From NCBI GenBank assembly GCA_017989485.1, contig JAGNPU010000080.1, positions 1 through 7,602 on the forward strand: DNA of 7,602 nt, written 5' to 3'. Positions 1 to 5,771 of this stretch are shown here, piece by piece. Under the pieces are notes generated by a model, which ran no database searches, had not been told where the DNA came from, and was given only the letters and a program-made list of their open reading frames with translations. The position numbers and the translations under genes were made by a program. Origin of the DNA: Neisseriaceae bacterium. GTDB lineage: Bacteria; Pseudomonadota; Gammaproteobacteria; Burkholderiales; Neisseriaceae. Numbering within the stretch: position 1 is the first letter of the stretch; each line of letters starts with the position of its first letter.

Positions 1-360
1 GCCTTAGACAACGCCAAGCTAAAGGCCAGCGAAGTCAAAGACGACTTAAGCGCCGACTTAGACCAAGGCCTAGAGACGGCCAAGGCCAAGGCAGAATCCT
101 TGCAGCATGACGCCGAAGCGGCCTTAGACAACGCCAAACTCAAGGCCACCGAAGTCAAAAACGACTTAAGCGCCGACTTAGACCAAGGCTTAGAGACGGC
201 CAAGGCCAAGGCGAATGAATGGCAGCATGACGCAGAAGCGGCTTTGGACAATGCCAAACATAAGGCAGGCGCGCTGAAAGATGAGCTGTTGGCCGATGCC
301 AATAAGGGCTTAGAAACCGCCAAACAGGCGGCCTCAGAGCTGCAACACGAGGCCGCCGAA
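1..360 (+). repeat. 120-bp tandem repeat, three units in frame
   Basis: The units are 1-120, 121-240 and 241-360, each exactly 120 bp with no indel, so the frame is kept. Units 1 and 2 differ at about 13 of 120 bases and 5 of 40 residues. Unit 3 is more diverged, with about 23 of 40 residues matching unit 2. From 361 a degenerate start of a fourth unit (AFDAAKD against ALDNAKL) runs into a unique C-terminus. The similarity gradient suggests recent duplication on the 5' side, and more units may lie left of the window. Confidence 0.95.
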
Positions 361-459
361 GCATTTGATGCGGCCAAAGACGGTGCCGTTTCTCTGGGCG
401 GAAAAATTGCCCAATCCATTGAAACCGCGGCCAAAAAAATCAAAAACCTGTTTGGCTAA
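1..459 (+). CDS. Ala/Lys/Glu-rich helical repeat protein, 5'-truncated
   Basis: The reading frame is open from base 1 to the TAA at 457-459 (152 codons), so the N-terminus lies outside the window. A TTG at 100 is an internal codon of a repeat, not a plausible start. The protein has three consecutive 40-residue units beginning ALDNAK, then a 32-residue tail from AFDAAKDG to KKIKNLFG. It is almost entirely Ala, Lys, Asp, Glu, Leu and Gln, without Cys or Pro, and has no membrane segment. Small hydrophobic residues recur every 3-4 positions, giving 11 positions per 40 residues, which indicates long amphipathic or coiled-coil helices. Such composition occurs in LEA-like, apolipoprotein-like and phasin-like proteins. 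I recognise no specific family, and the missing N-terminus could carry a signal peptide or another domain. A terminator follows directly, so this is the last gene of its transcript. Confidence 0.85.
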   Translation, partial: ALDNAKLKASEVKDDLSADLDQGLETAKAKAESLQHDAEAALDNAKLKATEVKNDLSADLDQGLETAKAKANEWQHDAEAALDNAKHKAGALKDELLADANKGLETAKQAASELQHEAAEAFDAAKDGAVSLGGKIAQSIETAAKKIKNLFG

Positions 460-473
460 GGGTTTAAGACAAC

Positions 474-504
474 AAAAAGGCACTCTAATTGAGTGCCTTT
501 TTTT
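474..504. terminator. Bidirectional rho-independent terminator
   Basis: A perfect 12-bp stem, AAAAAGGCACTC (474-485) with GAGTGCCTTTTT (491-502), encloses a 5-nt loop. T runs continue to 504 on the plus strand, and the A run gives five Ts on the minus strand. It lies 15 bp after the repeat-protein stop and 27 bp after the sotB stop, so it can end both convergent transcripts. Confidence 0.92.
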
Positions 505-530
505 CATCCCGGCCGTGCCTAACGTAGGCG

Positions 531-1742
531 TTAATCGTCGCCCGTCGGTGCCGTCGTCGCCGTTAAGGCGGGACGGTATTTACTGAACAACCAGATGCTC
601 AAGCACAGGCTGACAAAGCCTAGGGCCGCACCCGCATAGCCAATTTGGCTCATGCCCAAATGGGTAATGGCCTGATTGCCCAACAGCGCGCCCGCCCCAA
701 TCCCAATATTGAAAATGCCAGAATAAATAGACATCGCCAAATCGGCGGCGTCCGGTGATAAATCAATCACCTTAACCTGCAGGCCTAGGCCGATACACAT
801 GAATGCCATGCCCCAGATCGCCGACAGGCTGATGAGGCCAGAGGGTTTACCCGATGACCACAGCAGCAAGGCCAAACAGGCCGTGACCACCAGAATCGCC
901 GTTGACAAAAAGCGCGTTTGATAACGACTGCTGTAACGGCTGAAGACGACGCTGCCCAAGATGCCCGCGCCGCCAAACACCAACAGCAACAGCGTGGTAA
1001 AGTTTTGCGTCTGGCCCGCAACCGTTTGAACAAAGGGCTCAATATAGCTATAGGCAGTAAAGTGGGCCGTCACCATGATGACGGTCAGCGCCAGCACCCC
1101 CAACAGGGCCGGCCGCCGCAGCAACAGCGGGATGCTGTTGAGGGAACCCGCATGGCGGCTCGGCAGCAAAGGCAAATACTTAATCACCCCAACCAAGGCA
1201 AGCAAGGCCACCAGGCCTATGCCCAAAAACGTCATCCGCCAGCCCAGCCATTGCCCAATCATCCGGCCTATGGGCAAGCCCAAAACCGTCGCCAACGCCG
1301 TCCCCGTGGCCAATAGGCCTAAGGCCTGGGCCTTTTTGCCCTCTGGGGCCACACGAATGGCCAAGGTCGCGGTAATCGACCAGAACACGGCATGAGCCAA
1401 GGCGATGCCAATGCGCCCCCACAACAGCATATTGAAGCTGGTCGCCATGCTGGACAACACATGGCTGAACACGAACACCACAAACAAGATGATGAGCAGA
1501 CGACGCCGCTCAACCCTTTGGGTCAGCAACATCAACGGCAAAGACGTCAACGCCACCACCCAGGCATAAATGGTAATCATCAGGCCGGTTTGCGCCGGCG
1601 ACATCGCAAAACTGGCCCCGATGTCGCTTAACAACGCCACCGGCACAAACTCCGTGGTGTTGAACACAAAGGCCGCCACGGCCAATACCATCACCCGGAT
1701 CCAGGCCGTTTGTTTCGTCTGCTTATCGATACTGTCCCTCAC
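531..1742 (-). CDS. sotB: SotB-type sugar efflux transporter (MFS, DHA1 family)
   Basis: Inner-membrane proton-driven efflux protein. SotB (YdeA) of E. coli exports arabinose and IPTG-like sugars. From the chosen start the protein has 403 residues; the E. coli protein has about 396. Family signatures are [20 protein letters not shown] in the first membrane segment, [16 protein letters not shown] in the second, the charged motif QRVERRRLL in the 2-3 loop, [18 protein letters not shown] around segment 5, and [16 protein letters not shown] near the C-terminus. About 12 hydrophobic segments are visible. The frame stays open upstream to an ATG at 1901, but those 53 residues ([14 protein letters not shown] and similar) are polar, unlike any SotB N-terminus, so I start at the GTG at 1740-1742. 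That places WIRV as in E. coli. The GTG has only AGGA two bases upstream, a poor ribosome site, so the exact start is uncertain. It may be regulated through its long leader. Confidence 0.9.
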   Translation of the reverse strand: MRDSIDKQTKQTAWIRVMVLAVAAFVFNTTEFVPVALLSDIGASFAMSPAQTGLMITIYAWVVALTSLPLMLLTQRVERRRLLIILFVVFVFSHVLSSMATSFNMLLWGRIGIALAHAVFWSITATLAIRVAPEGKKAQALGLLATGTALATVLGLPIGRMIGQWLGWRMTFLGIGLVALLALVGVIKYLPLLPSRHAGSLNSIPLLLRRPALLGVLALTVIMVTAHFTAYSYIEPFVQTVAGQTQNFTTLLLLVFGGAGILGSVVFSRYSSRYQTRFLSTAILVVTACLALLLWSSGKPSGLISLSAIWGMAFMCIGLGLQVKVIDLSPDAADLAMSIYSGIFNIGIGAGALLGNQAITHLGMSQIGYAGAALGFVSLCLSIWLFSKYRPALTATTAPTGDD

Positions 1743-2046
1743 TATCCTATGTCGTTGATGCGGTTTGGCCTTCTCGGCCCAATGTGCCTCTTGGCTTGAT
1801 GTCCTAAGCCTCCACCATGATACACCCGACGCCCCGGCCCGGGCCCTCACTTTGTGGCCGTGGTTTGACACCACCCCATGATGCAATAAGCCATCGCCCA
1901 TCTCAACCCATGCCCCATCGGCACGTGGCCATTAGGCCTTATCGTCGGCCACTTGATGACCCCATACGTAAAACCAATAGGATAAACCGCCCCTGACCAA
2001 GCGGCATCGCGCGCGCACAAAAAGGTCTAATCACCAAAATCTGGTT

Positions 2047-2064
2047 AAAAAAAGCGGGCGCCCG
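2047..2064 (-). terminator. Possible weak terminator or attenuator in the sotB leader
   Basis: On the minus strand a self-complementary CGGGCGCCCG (2055-2064) is followed, after one C, by seven Ts (2053-2047). The palindrome alone makes only a 3-bp stem with a 4-nt loop. A longer alternative pairs GGGTG just upstream with CGCCC. It falls 15-26 bases after the stop of the small ORF at 2079-2150, the position expected for an attenuator, but the stem is weak. Confidence 0.25.
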
Positions 2065-2078
2065 ACCTTCAGACCACC

Positions 2079-2150
2079 CTAACACCTTGACGACAAAACC
2101 CAAAAACAAGTCAATGACAAAACCATAAGCAACGGCCTATCCCTATTCAT
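2079..2150 (-). CDS. Candidate 23-residue hydrophobic peptide (speculative)
   Basis: ATG (2150-2148) to TAG (2081-2079). The peptide begins MNRDRPLLMVLSLTCFWVLS: a basic start, then a stretch of hydrophobic residues long enough for a short membrane-active helix. Its ATG overlaps the TGA of the preceding small ORF as ATGA, the usual geometry of translational coupling. The ribosome site of its own (GAAGTGG) is poor. It could be a second leader peptide or a small membrane peptide, or chance: ORFs this short are common, and no homologue is recognised. Confidence 0.2.
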   Translation of the reverse strand: MNRDRPLLMVLSLTCFWVLSSRC

Positions 2151-2197
2151 GGCCACTTCAGATGATTCAGACATGTCTGGCGTTCAGCCCCTATCAT
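2147..2197 (-). CDS. Candidate 16-residue leader peptide upstream of sotB
   Basis: ATG (2197-2195) to TGA (2149-2147), peptide MIGAERQTCLNHLKWP. It is supported mainly by an excellent ribosome-binding site, AGGAG (minus strand of 2205-2209), 7 nt before the ATG, and by a TATAAT at 2220-2225 that would place the transcript start about 4 nt before that site. The codons CAG ACA TGT CTG form a perfect 12-bp palindrome. Its stop overlaps the start of the next tiny ORF. Short peptide plus downstream T-run and then an efflux gene resembles leader-peptide attenuation, but conservation is unknown. Confidence 0.3.
   Translation of the reverse strand: MIGAERQTCLNHLKWP
2168..2179. promoter_or_regulatory. 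Perfect 12-bp palindrome CAGACATGTCTG
   Basis: A perfect inverted repeat without spacer, about 35-45 bp downstream of the predicted start of the minus-strand leader transcript and inside the 16-residue ORF. It could be an operator for a dimeric repressor. As RNA it would give only a short hairpin. No binding protein can be named. Confidence 0.3.
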
Positions 2198-2219
2198 GCT
2201 ATTTCTCCTAAAACAACCC

Positions 2220-2225
2220 ATTATA
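2220..2225 (-). promoter_or_regulatory. Putative -10 box (TATAAT) for the sotB leader
   Basis: The minus strand reads TATAAT at 2225-2220, in AT-rich DNA. There is no recognisable TTGACA-like hexamer 16-18 bp upstream (the closest position reads TCTCAT). A start near 2213 would give a leader of about 470 nt before the sotB GTG. AT-rich DNA produces chance TATAAT, so support comes mostly from the well-placed ribosome site just downstream. Confidence 0.35.
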
Positions 2226-2394
2226 TGAATAATAGTATTAATATGAGATTAATTAATGGATTGGAATTATTTTAAACAAGCAGTGTCCTAGGAACGGACC
2301 CATGTGGGACGTCGACGGCATCAGCCCTTTAAATTGCCTATTTTTTAAGCAGCGACGCAAAGGTAAATACTAGTATCATATACAGCATTCAAAA

Positions 2395-2441
2395 GCCCGA
2401 GTTATCCCCAGATTTTGGGGATAACTCGGGCCGTCTTTTTT
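2395..2441. terminator. Strong hairpin terminator downstream of the LysR gene
   Basis: GCCCGAGTTATCCCCA (2395-2410) pairs perfectly over 16 bp with 2416-2431 around the loop GATTT. On the minus strand the stem is followed at once by TTTT, which fits termination of the LysR gene about 100 bp after its stop. On the plus strand CGTC and then six Ts follow, so it could also stop a plus-strand transcript, although no plus-strand gene is recognised before it. Confidence 0.8.
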
Positions 2442-2534
2442 CCTGCTGCCATTATGGTTGATTCAAACACATAAGAAACACATGAATCTTTACAGAGCAA
2501 ACAGATAATTACATTCATTTATTGGATTTAATAT

Positions 2535-3479
2535 TTAAAATGTCGCCGCAGAGGCATCGACTAGGCCAATATCCTGCTGGATTAAGGCCTGAATCTCTTC
2601 TTCAAACAGGTCTAATAAAGCCCGCATAATCGGCAACATGCCCTGACGCGTCGGGTAGGCTGCCTGCAACACCCCAGCGGGAATAGAGCCATAGCCTGAC
2701 ATCACCGCCACCAAATCGCCCTTTTTAAGCGCCGTATGCACATACATCTGCGGCAGCTGCACCACGCCACAGCCGGCTAAGGCTGCGGCCACTAAGGCAG
2801 AAACGTCATTGGCCATAAACACCGGCTGATGGCGCTGCTTGCTGATCGACCCATCCGCCGCCACCATCGTCCAATCATGATGGCGCTGCAACTCGCCCAG
2901 GCCTAAGCTGGGCAGCGTCGCCAAATCGGCCAGGCTTTGAATTGGGTCATGCTGTGCCAACAGCGTCGGTGCGGCCACCAATACCTGAGGGATCGCCGCC
3001 AATGACTTCACCACCAGCCCTGAATCTGCAAACGGCGGCGTCCGAACCCGGATGCTTAAGTCAAAATGCTCGTCAATCACGTTGATGCGCCGATGACTCA
3101 TTTCTGCGTACAGCCTGACTTTAGGATAGGCCTGCATAAACCGATGCAGTATGGGCTGAAATGGGAACAGCATGAGCGCTGCAGGGATGCTGATGCGCAA
3201 TCCCCCCTGCGCCTCCTCCTGGCCGGCTTGTAGAATACGCTGTGCGGCTTCAGCCTCTGCCAGCATGTCAACGCAACGCTCATAAAAAGCCATGCCGATC
3301 TCAGTCACCTCAAAACTGCGGGTAGAGCGTTGAATCAGGCGGACGTTGTGCCGTTCTTCTAACAGGGCCATGCGCCGGCTGACTTTGGCGGTTGACACAT
3401 TCAAAGCCCGCCCCGCTGCCGCAAAACTGCCTTGGCGAACGACCACCACAAAATAATAAAAATCGGTTAAATCATCCAT
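2535..3479 (-). CDS. LysR-type transcriptional regulator
   Basis: A DNA-binding regulator of 314 residues, normal for the family. Residues 1-60 form the winged helix-turn-helix: FYYFVVVVRQGSFAAAGRAL, then NVSTAKVSRRMALLEERHNV and IQRSTRSFEVTEIG, typical of the CrgA/AaeR-like branch. A linker helix (about 65-90, Ala/Glu-rich) and a periplasmic-binding-protein-like effector domain follow (from LRISIPAAL, about residue 94, to the end). The frame extends upstream to 3536, but the ATG at 3479 has AGGGG 5 nt upstream and gives the usual N-terminus MDDLTDFYYF, so I choose it. It is divergent from the nitroreductase-pirin operon across 132 bp, the classic layout for a LysR protein controlling its neighbour. 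The inducer is unknown; an electrophilic or aromatic compound is a guess from the target genes. Confidence 0.92.
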   Translation of the reverse strand: MDDLTDFYYFVVVVRQGSFAAAGRALNVSTAKVSRRMALLEERHNVRLIQRSTRSFEVTEIGMAFYERCVDMLAEAEAAQRILQAGQEEAQGGLRISIPAALMLFPFQPILHRFMQAYPKVRLYAEMSHRRINVIDEHFDLSIRVRTPPFADSGLVVKSLAAIPQVLVAAPTLLAQHDPIQSLADLATLPSLGLGELQRHHDWTMVAADGSISKQRHQPVFMANDVSALVAAALAGCGVVQLPQMYVHTALKKGDLVAVMSGYGSIPAGVLQAAYPTRQGMLPIMRALLDLFEEEIQALIQQDIGLVDASAATF

Positions 3480-3518
3480 GACATCCCCTAGTTTAAAGGC
3501 CGTTGAGCCCCCCAAGTA

Positions 3519-3535
3519 TGCAACACTGAATTGCA
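3519..3535. promoter_or_regulatory. Candidate LysR operator dyad TGCAA-N7-TTGCA
   Basis: A 17-bp interrupted dyad with perfect 5-bp arms (3519-3523 and 3531-3535), 40 bp upstream of the LysR ATG and about 46 bp before the predicted start of the nitroreductase transcript. LysR proteins bind interrupted dyads, usually T-N11-A centred. This one is slightly wider than the canonical box, so the assignment is tentative. Confidence 0.4.
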
Positions 3536-3574
3536 CCGTGCTGGCTACTCAAACCCCACGCGGCACCGTAAAAT
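3533..3574 (+). promoter_or_regulatory. Predicted nitroreductase-pirin promoter with GCACCGT direct repeats
   Basis: TAAAAT (3569-3574) matches TATAAT at 5 of 6 positions; the hexamer 17 bp upstream, TACTCA (3546-3551), is poor, as expected for an activator-dependent promoter. GCACCGT occurs at 3533-3539 and again at 3563-3569, exactly 30 bp apart or about three helical turns. The first copy overlaps the operator dyad and the second overlaps the -10. A start near 3581 leaves about 30 nt before the ATG. Confidence 0.4.
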
Positions 3575-3611
3575 AAAGCCATCAACCTCATCCCTTAGTG
3601 AAAGGCCGTTC

Positions 3612-4208
3612 ATGACAGATTTTATTCAAACCTTAAAAAAACGCCGTTCGATTTACGCCTTAGGCAAAAACGTGACCCTTAACGAAGCCAATATAGAGGG
3701 CGTCATCGTCCAAGCCGTGCAAGAGACCCCGAGCGCATTTAACTCCCAGTCTTCGCGCATCGTCATCTTGTTCAACCAGGCCCACGATCGCCTTTGGGCC
3801 ATTACCGAAGCAGCGCTACGCGCCAAGGTGGCCGCTGACCAATTTGCCCCCACGGCAGAAAAACTGGCCCGCTTTAAGGCGGCCAAGGGGACGGTGCTGT
3901 TTTTTGAAGACCAAAGCGTGGTGGACGCCCTGCAAGCACAGTTTCCAGCCTATGCCGACCACTTCCCCCTGTGGTCGGAACAGGCCTCTGGCATGGCCCA
4001 GCACTCGGTGTGGGTGGCGTTAAACGAGCAAAACATCGGCGCCAGCCTACAACACTACAACCCCTTAATCGACCACGACGTCAACATCGAGTGGGCGCTG
4101 CCGGACTCATGGCGGCTGCGGGCACAAATGCCTTTTGGCTCGATTGAAGCCGAAGCGGCTGAGAAAACCTATGTGGCCGCCGATGCCCGTTTTAGGGTCT
4201 TTAAATAA
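3612..4208 (+). CDS. Frm2/Hbn1-type nitroreductase family protein
   Basis: A predicted FMN-dependent NAD(P)H oxidoreductase of 198 residues, the usual size for this single-domain branch of the nitroreductase superfamily (yeast Frm2/Hbn1 and bacterial relatives; reduction of nitro and quinone-like compounds is reported for the superfamily). Hallmarks are KKRRSIYALGKNV (residues 9-21), where the Arg-Arg-Ser binds the FMN phosphate, TPSAFNSQSSRIVILF (39-54), WSEQASGMAQHSVWVAL (121-137), the loop NIGASLQHYNP (141-151) and MPFGSIEAEAAEKTY near the end. The frame is open further upstream to 3531, but the ATG at 3612 has AAAGG 6 nt before it and gives the family N-terminus. It is the first gene of an operon with the pirin gene 21 bp downstream, and lies divergent from the LysR gene. 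The physiological substrate is unknown. Confidence 0.88.
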   Translation: MTDFIQTLKKRRSIYALGKNVTLNEANIEGVIVQAVQETPSAFNSQSSRIVILFNQAHDRLWAITEAALRAKVAADQFAPTAEKLARFKAAKGTVLFFEDQSVVDALQAQFPAYADHFPLWSEQASGMAQHSVWVALNEQNIGASLQHYNPLIDHDVNIEWALPDSWRLRAQMPFGSIEAEAAEKTYVAADARFRVFK

Positions 4209-4229
4209 CACACCGTAAAGGAACACACT

Positions 4230-4916
4230 ATGTTGAGCATACATCACGACCATCAACGGGGCGCCGTTGACCTCGGCTGGCTGAAAAGCCAGCACAGTTT
4301 TTCGTTTGGTAGCTGGCACCATCCTGACTACATGGGGGTATCCGTGCTAAGGGTGATTAACGAAGACCGCGTGCAAGCCCACACAGGGTTTGGCCGCCAC
4401 GCCCATGAAAACATGGAAATCCTGACCTACGTTTTGTCTGGGCGCCTCACCCATCAGGACAGCATGGGCAATAAAGGCCACATCAAGGCCGGCGAATGGC
4501 AGTTAATGAGCGCTGGCAGCGGCATTACCCACAGCGAAATGAATGACACCGACGAGACGGTACATTTCTTGCAAATTTGGCTGTATCCCAACGTGCAAAA
4601 CGCCGAGCCTAGCTATCAACAGGCCTATTGCAGCCCATTTGCAACGCCCAATCAATGGCAGGCCATTGTGTCGCCCACGCAAGACACGCCGCTGTCGATA
4701 CGCCAGCATGCCTATGTGTCCGCCCTGGCCTTAAATGCCGGCCATGACAGCCGCACGGCTCCCAAGCTTGGCACCAGCTACATCCACCTGATTGAGGGTG
4801 AAGTTGTCCTCAACGGCCAAACCCTGCACGGCGGTGATGCGGCGACCTTAAGCGGCCCCGCCGACATCCATGCCGTCACCGACAGCCACATGATTTGGTT
4901 TGACCTGCCCCAATAA
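4230..4916 (+). CDS. Pirin family protein, YhhW-like quercetin dioxygenase bicupin
   Basis: A cytoplasmic bicupin metalloprotein of 228 residues, close in length to E. coli YhhW (231), which oxidises quercetin in vitro. The N-terminal cupin has the complete metal site: His57 and His59 in GFGRHAHENMEILTYV, and His101 and Glu103 in SAGSGITHSEMN, at the same positions as in YhhW as I recall it. Other conserved pirin segments are WLKSQHSFSFGSW (17-29), GVSVLRVINEDRV (36-48) and HQDSMGNKG (75-83). The second cupin (about 150-228, ending MIWFDLPQ) lacks obvious metal ligands, as usual. AAAGGA lies about 7 nt before the ATG. It is translated from the nitroreductase transcript, 21 bp downstream of that gene. 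The true substrate is unknown; flavonoid or other aromatic oxidation is plausible, and a non-enzymatic redox-sensing role, as proposed for some pirins, is possible. Confidence 0.93.
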   Translation: MLSIHHDHQRGAVDLGWLKSQHSFSFGSWHHPDYMGVSVLRVINEDRVQAHTGFGRHAHENMEILTYVLSGRLTHQDSMGNKGHIKAGEWQLMSAGSGITHSEMNDTDETVHFLQIWLYPNVQNAEPSYQQAYCSPFATPNQWQAIVSPTQDTPLSIRQHAYVSALALNAGHDSRTAPKLGTSYIHLIEGEVVLNGQTLHGGDAATLSGPADIHAVTDSHMIWFDLPQ

Positions 4917-4918
4917 GC

Positions 4919-5578
4919 CTACTGCTGGCCTAACTGCGCCAATAGGCTGTGTTCTTTATGTGCCAGCTGCTGCCATGCCGGCCGCTCAGACATGCGATCG
5001 GCGTGGGCAGCCAGTCCTGGCCAACGCTGTGCGTCGATGTCTTCCCCTGCATAACGCAGGTTTTGCCATTGACTCATGATGGCCACATCGGCCAGGCCAA
5101 AGGCATTGCCGACAAAATACTCGGCGCCGCCCAAGGCCTGTTCTAAGTAATCAAACAGTTTCGGCAGCTTGGCCAACGCCGCCGCCAGCCGTTTTTCATC
5201 CGCGGGCATGCCCATGCTGGGCAGCAGCACCCGATTGGCAAACAGGCCAAAAGTAATCACCTTAGCCAACTCTTCATCGGCGTATTTCTCTAACCAACGC
5301 ACCTGGGCCAAGGCTGGAGCAGACTGTGGGTACAGGCTATAGGGCTGTGGATACGCATCATTAAGGTAGGCGCAAATAATCGATGAATCGGCCAAGGCAT
5401 AATCCCCATCGGTGATGGCTGGGATTTTGCCCAAGGGGCTAATGTCTCGATACCAATCGGGCTGTGGCCCCACCGGCATAATGATTTGATGAGTGTGCGC
5501 CAAGCCTTGCTCTGCGACATACCACAATACTTTCCGTACAAAAGGCGACACGGGCGCCCCATACACCGTTAACGACAT
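4919..5578 (-). CDS. Glutathione S-transferase family protein
   Basis: A predicted cytoplasmic glutathione transferase of 219 residues, the normal length. The N-terminal thioredoxin-like domain (1-78) has APVSPFVRKVLWY with Ser11 in the catalytic position (YibF-like proteins also carry SPFVRK), the cis-proline motif GKIPAI (Pro53), and the glutathione-binding stretch LADSSIICAYL (62-72). The C-terminal helical domain (about 88-219) contains the folding motif GNAFGLADVAIMSQ, with the usual Asp of the N-capping box. AGAGAGG lies 7 nt before the ATG. Its stop is 2 bp from the stop of the convergent pirin gene, with no terminator between them, so the two transcripts probably overlap. Placement beside the nitroreductase and pirin suggests electrophile detoxification. 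The substrate cannot be predicted. Confidence 0.9.
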   Translation of the reverse strand: MSLTVYGAPVSPFVRKVLWYVAEQGLAHTHQIIMPVGPQPDWYRDISPLGKIPAITDGDYALADSSIICAYLNDAYPQPYSLYPQSAPALAQVRWLEKYADEELAKVITFGLFANRVLLPSMGMPADEKRLAAALAKLPKLFDYLEQALGGAEYFVGNAFGLADVAIMSQWQNLRYAGEDIDAQRWPGLAAHADRMSERPAWQQLAHKEHSLLAQLGQQ

Positions 5579-5616
5579 GGCTTAACCTCTCTTAAAATGA
5601 ATAAGCATAGGCGTGG

Positions 5617-5639
5617 CGGCAGTTTAAACAAAGCTGCCG
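5617..5639. repeat. Inverted repeat CGGCAG-N11-CTGCCG upstream of the GST gene
   Basis: Perfect 6-bp arms (5617-5622 and 5634-5639) around an AT-rich centre that includes the 8-bp palindrome GTTTAAAC (5622-5629). It sits about 40-60 bp upstream of the GST ATG, where it could be an operator or a leader hairpin. No convincing -35/-10 pair was found here. Confidence 0.35.
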
Positions 5640-5722
5640 GTACACCTGACCGTTATTAAAGCACATTATGCGGCATCAAGCATGTCGCGGCCTTGAATAA
5701 ACAGGCCATCGCCCACCCCCAC

Positions 5723-5754
5723 AAAAAAACCCCCAACGCAGCGTTGGGGGTTTT
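5723..5754 (-). terminator. Rho-independent terminator of cycA
   Basis: A 13-bp perfect stem, AAAACCCCCAACG (5726-5738) with CGTTGGGGGTTTT (5742-5754), encloses the tight loop CAG. On the minus strand the stem runs into seven Ts (5729-5723). It lies 18 bp downstream of the cycA stop. Confidence 0.93.
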
Positions 5755-5771
5755 AAGGATTCTGGCCTTAT

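Larger units (their letters stand above)
1743..2534. other. 792-bp region without a conserved gene, sotB leader side
   Basis: This lies between the LysR stop and the sotB start, both on the minus strand. Positions 1743-2110 are fairly GC-rich, and the sotB frame stays open to 1901 there without resembling a known protein. Positions 2220-2280 are strongly AT-rich. Supported or possible elements are listed separately: a strong hairpin (2395-2431), a TATAAT (2220-2225), two tiny ORFs (2079-2197), a 12-bp palindrome (2168-2179) and a T-run element (2047-2064). I see no tRNA, no known riboswitch and no ORF with homology I recognise. Confidence 0.6.

Noticed and set aside
918..1395. Long open frames on the plus strand opposite sotB
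   Set aside because: They translate to Gln/Arg/Pro-rich shadow sequence with no ribosome site. The minus-strand frame has clear SotB homology.
1925..1952. Inverted repeat GTGGCC-N16-GGCCAC, considered as an RNA element
   Set aside because: Six-base arms of very common GGCC sequence with a 16-base loop are expected by chance in this GC-rich stretch.
2225..2275. A 16-codon plus-strand ORF in the AT-rich stretch
   Set aside because: No ribosome-binding site, and an arbitrary short open frame is expected in such DNA.
2285..2330. Cluster of short palindromes (CCTAGG, GACGTC, GTCGAC) considered as a riboswitch or known small RNA
   Set aside because: It matches no consensus I know, and the pairings are only 4 bp. 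It is retained only as part of the possible plus-strand transcript.
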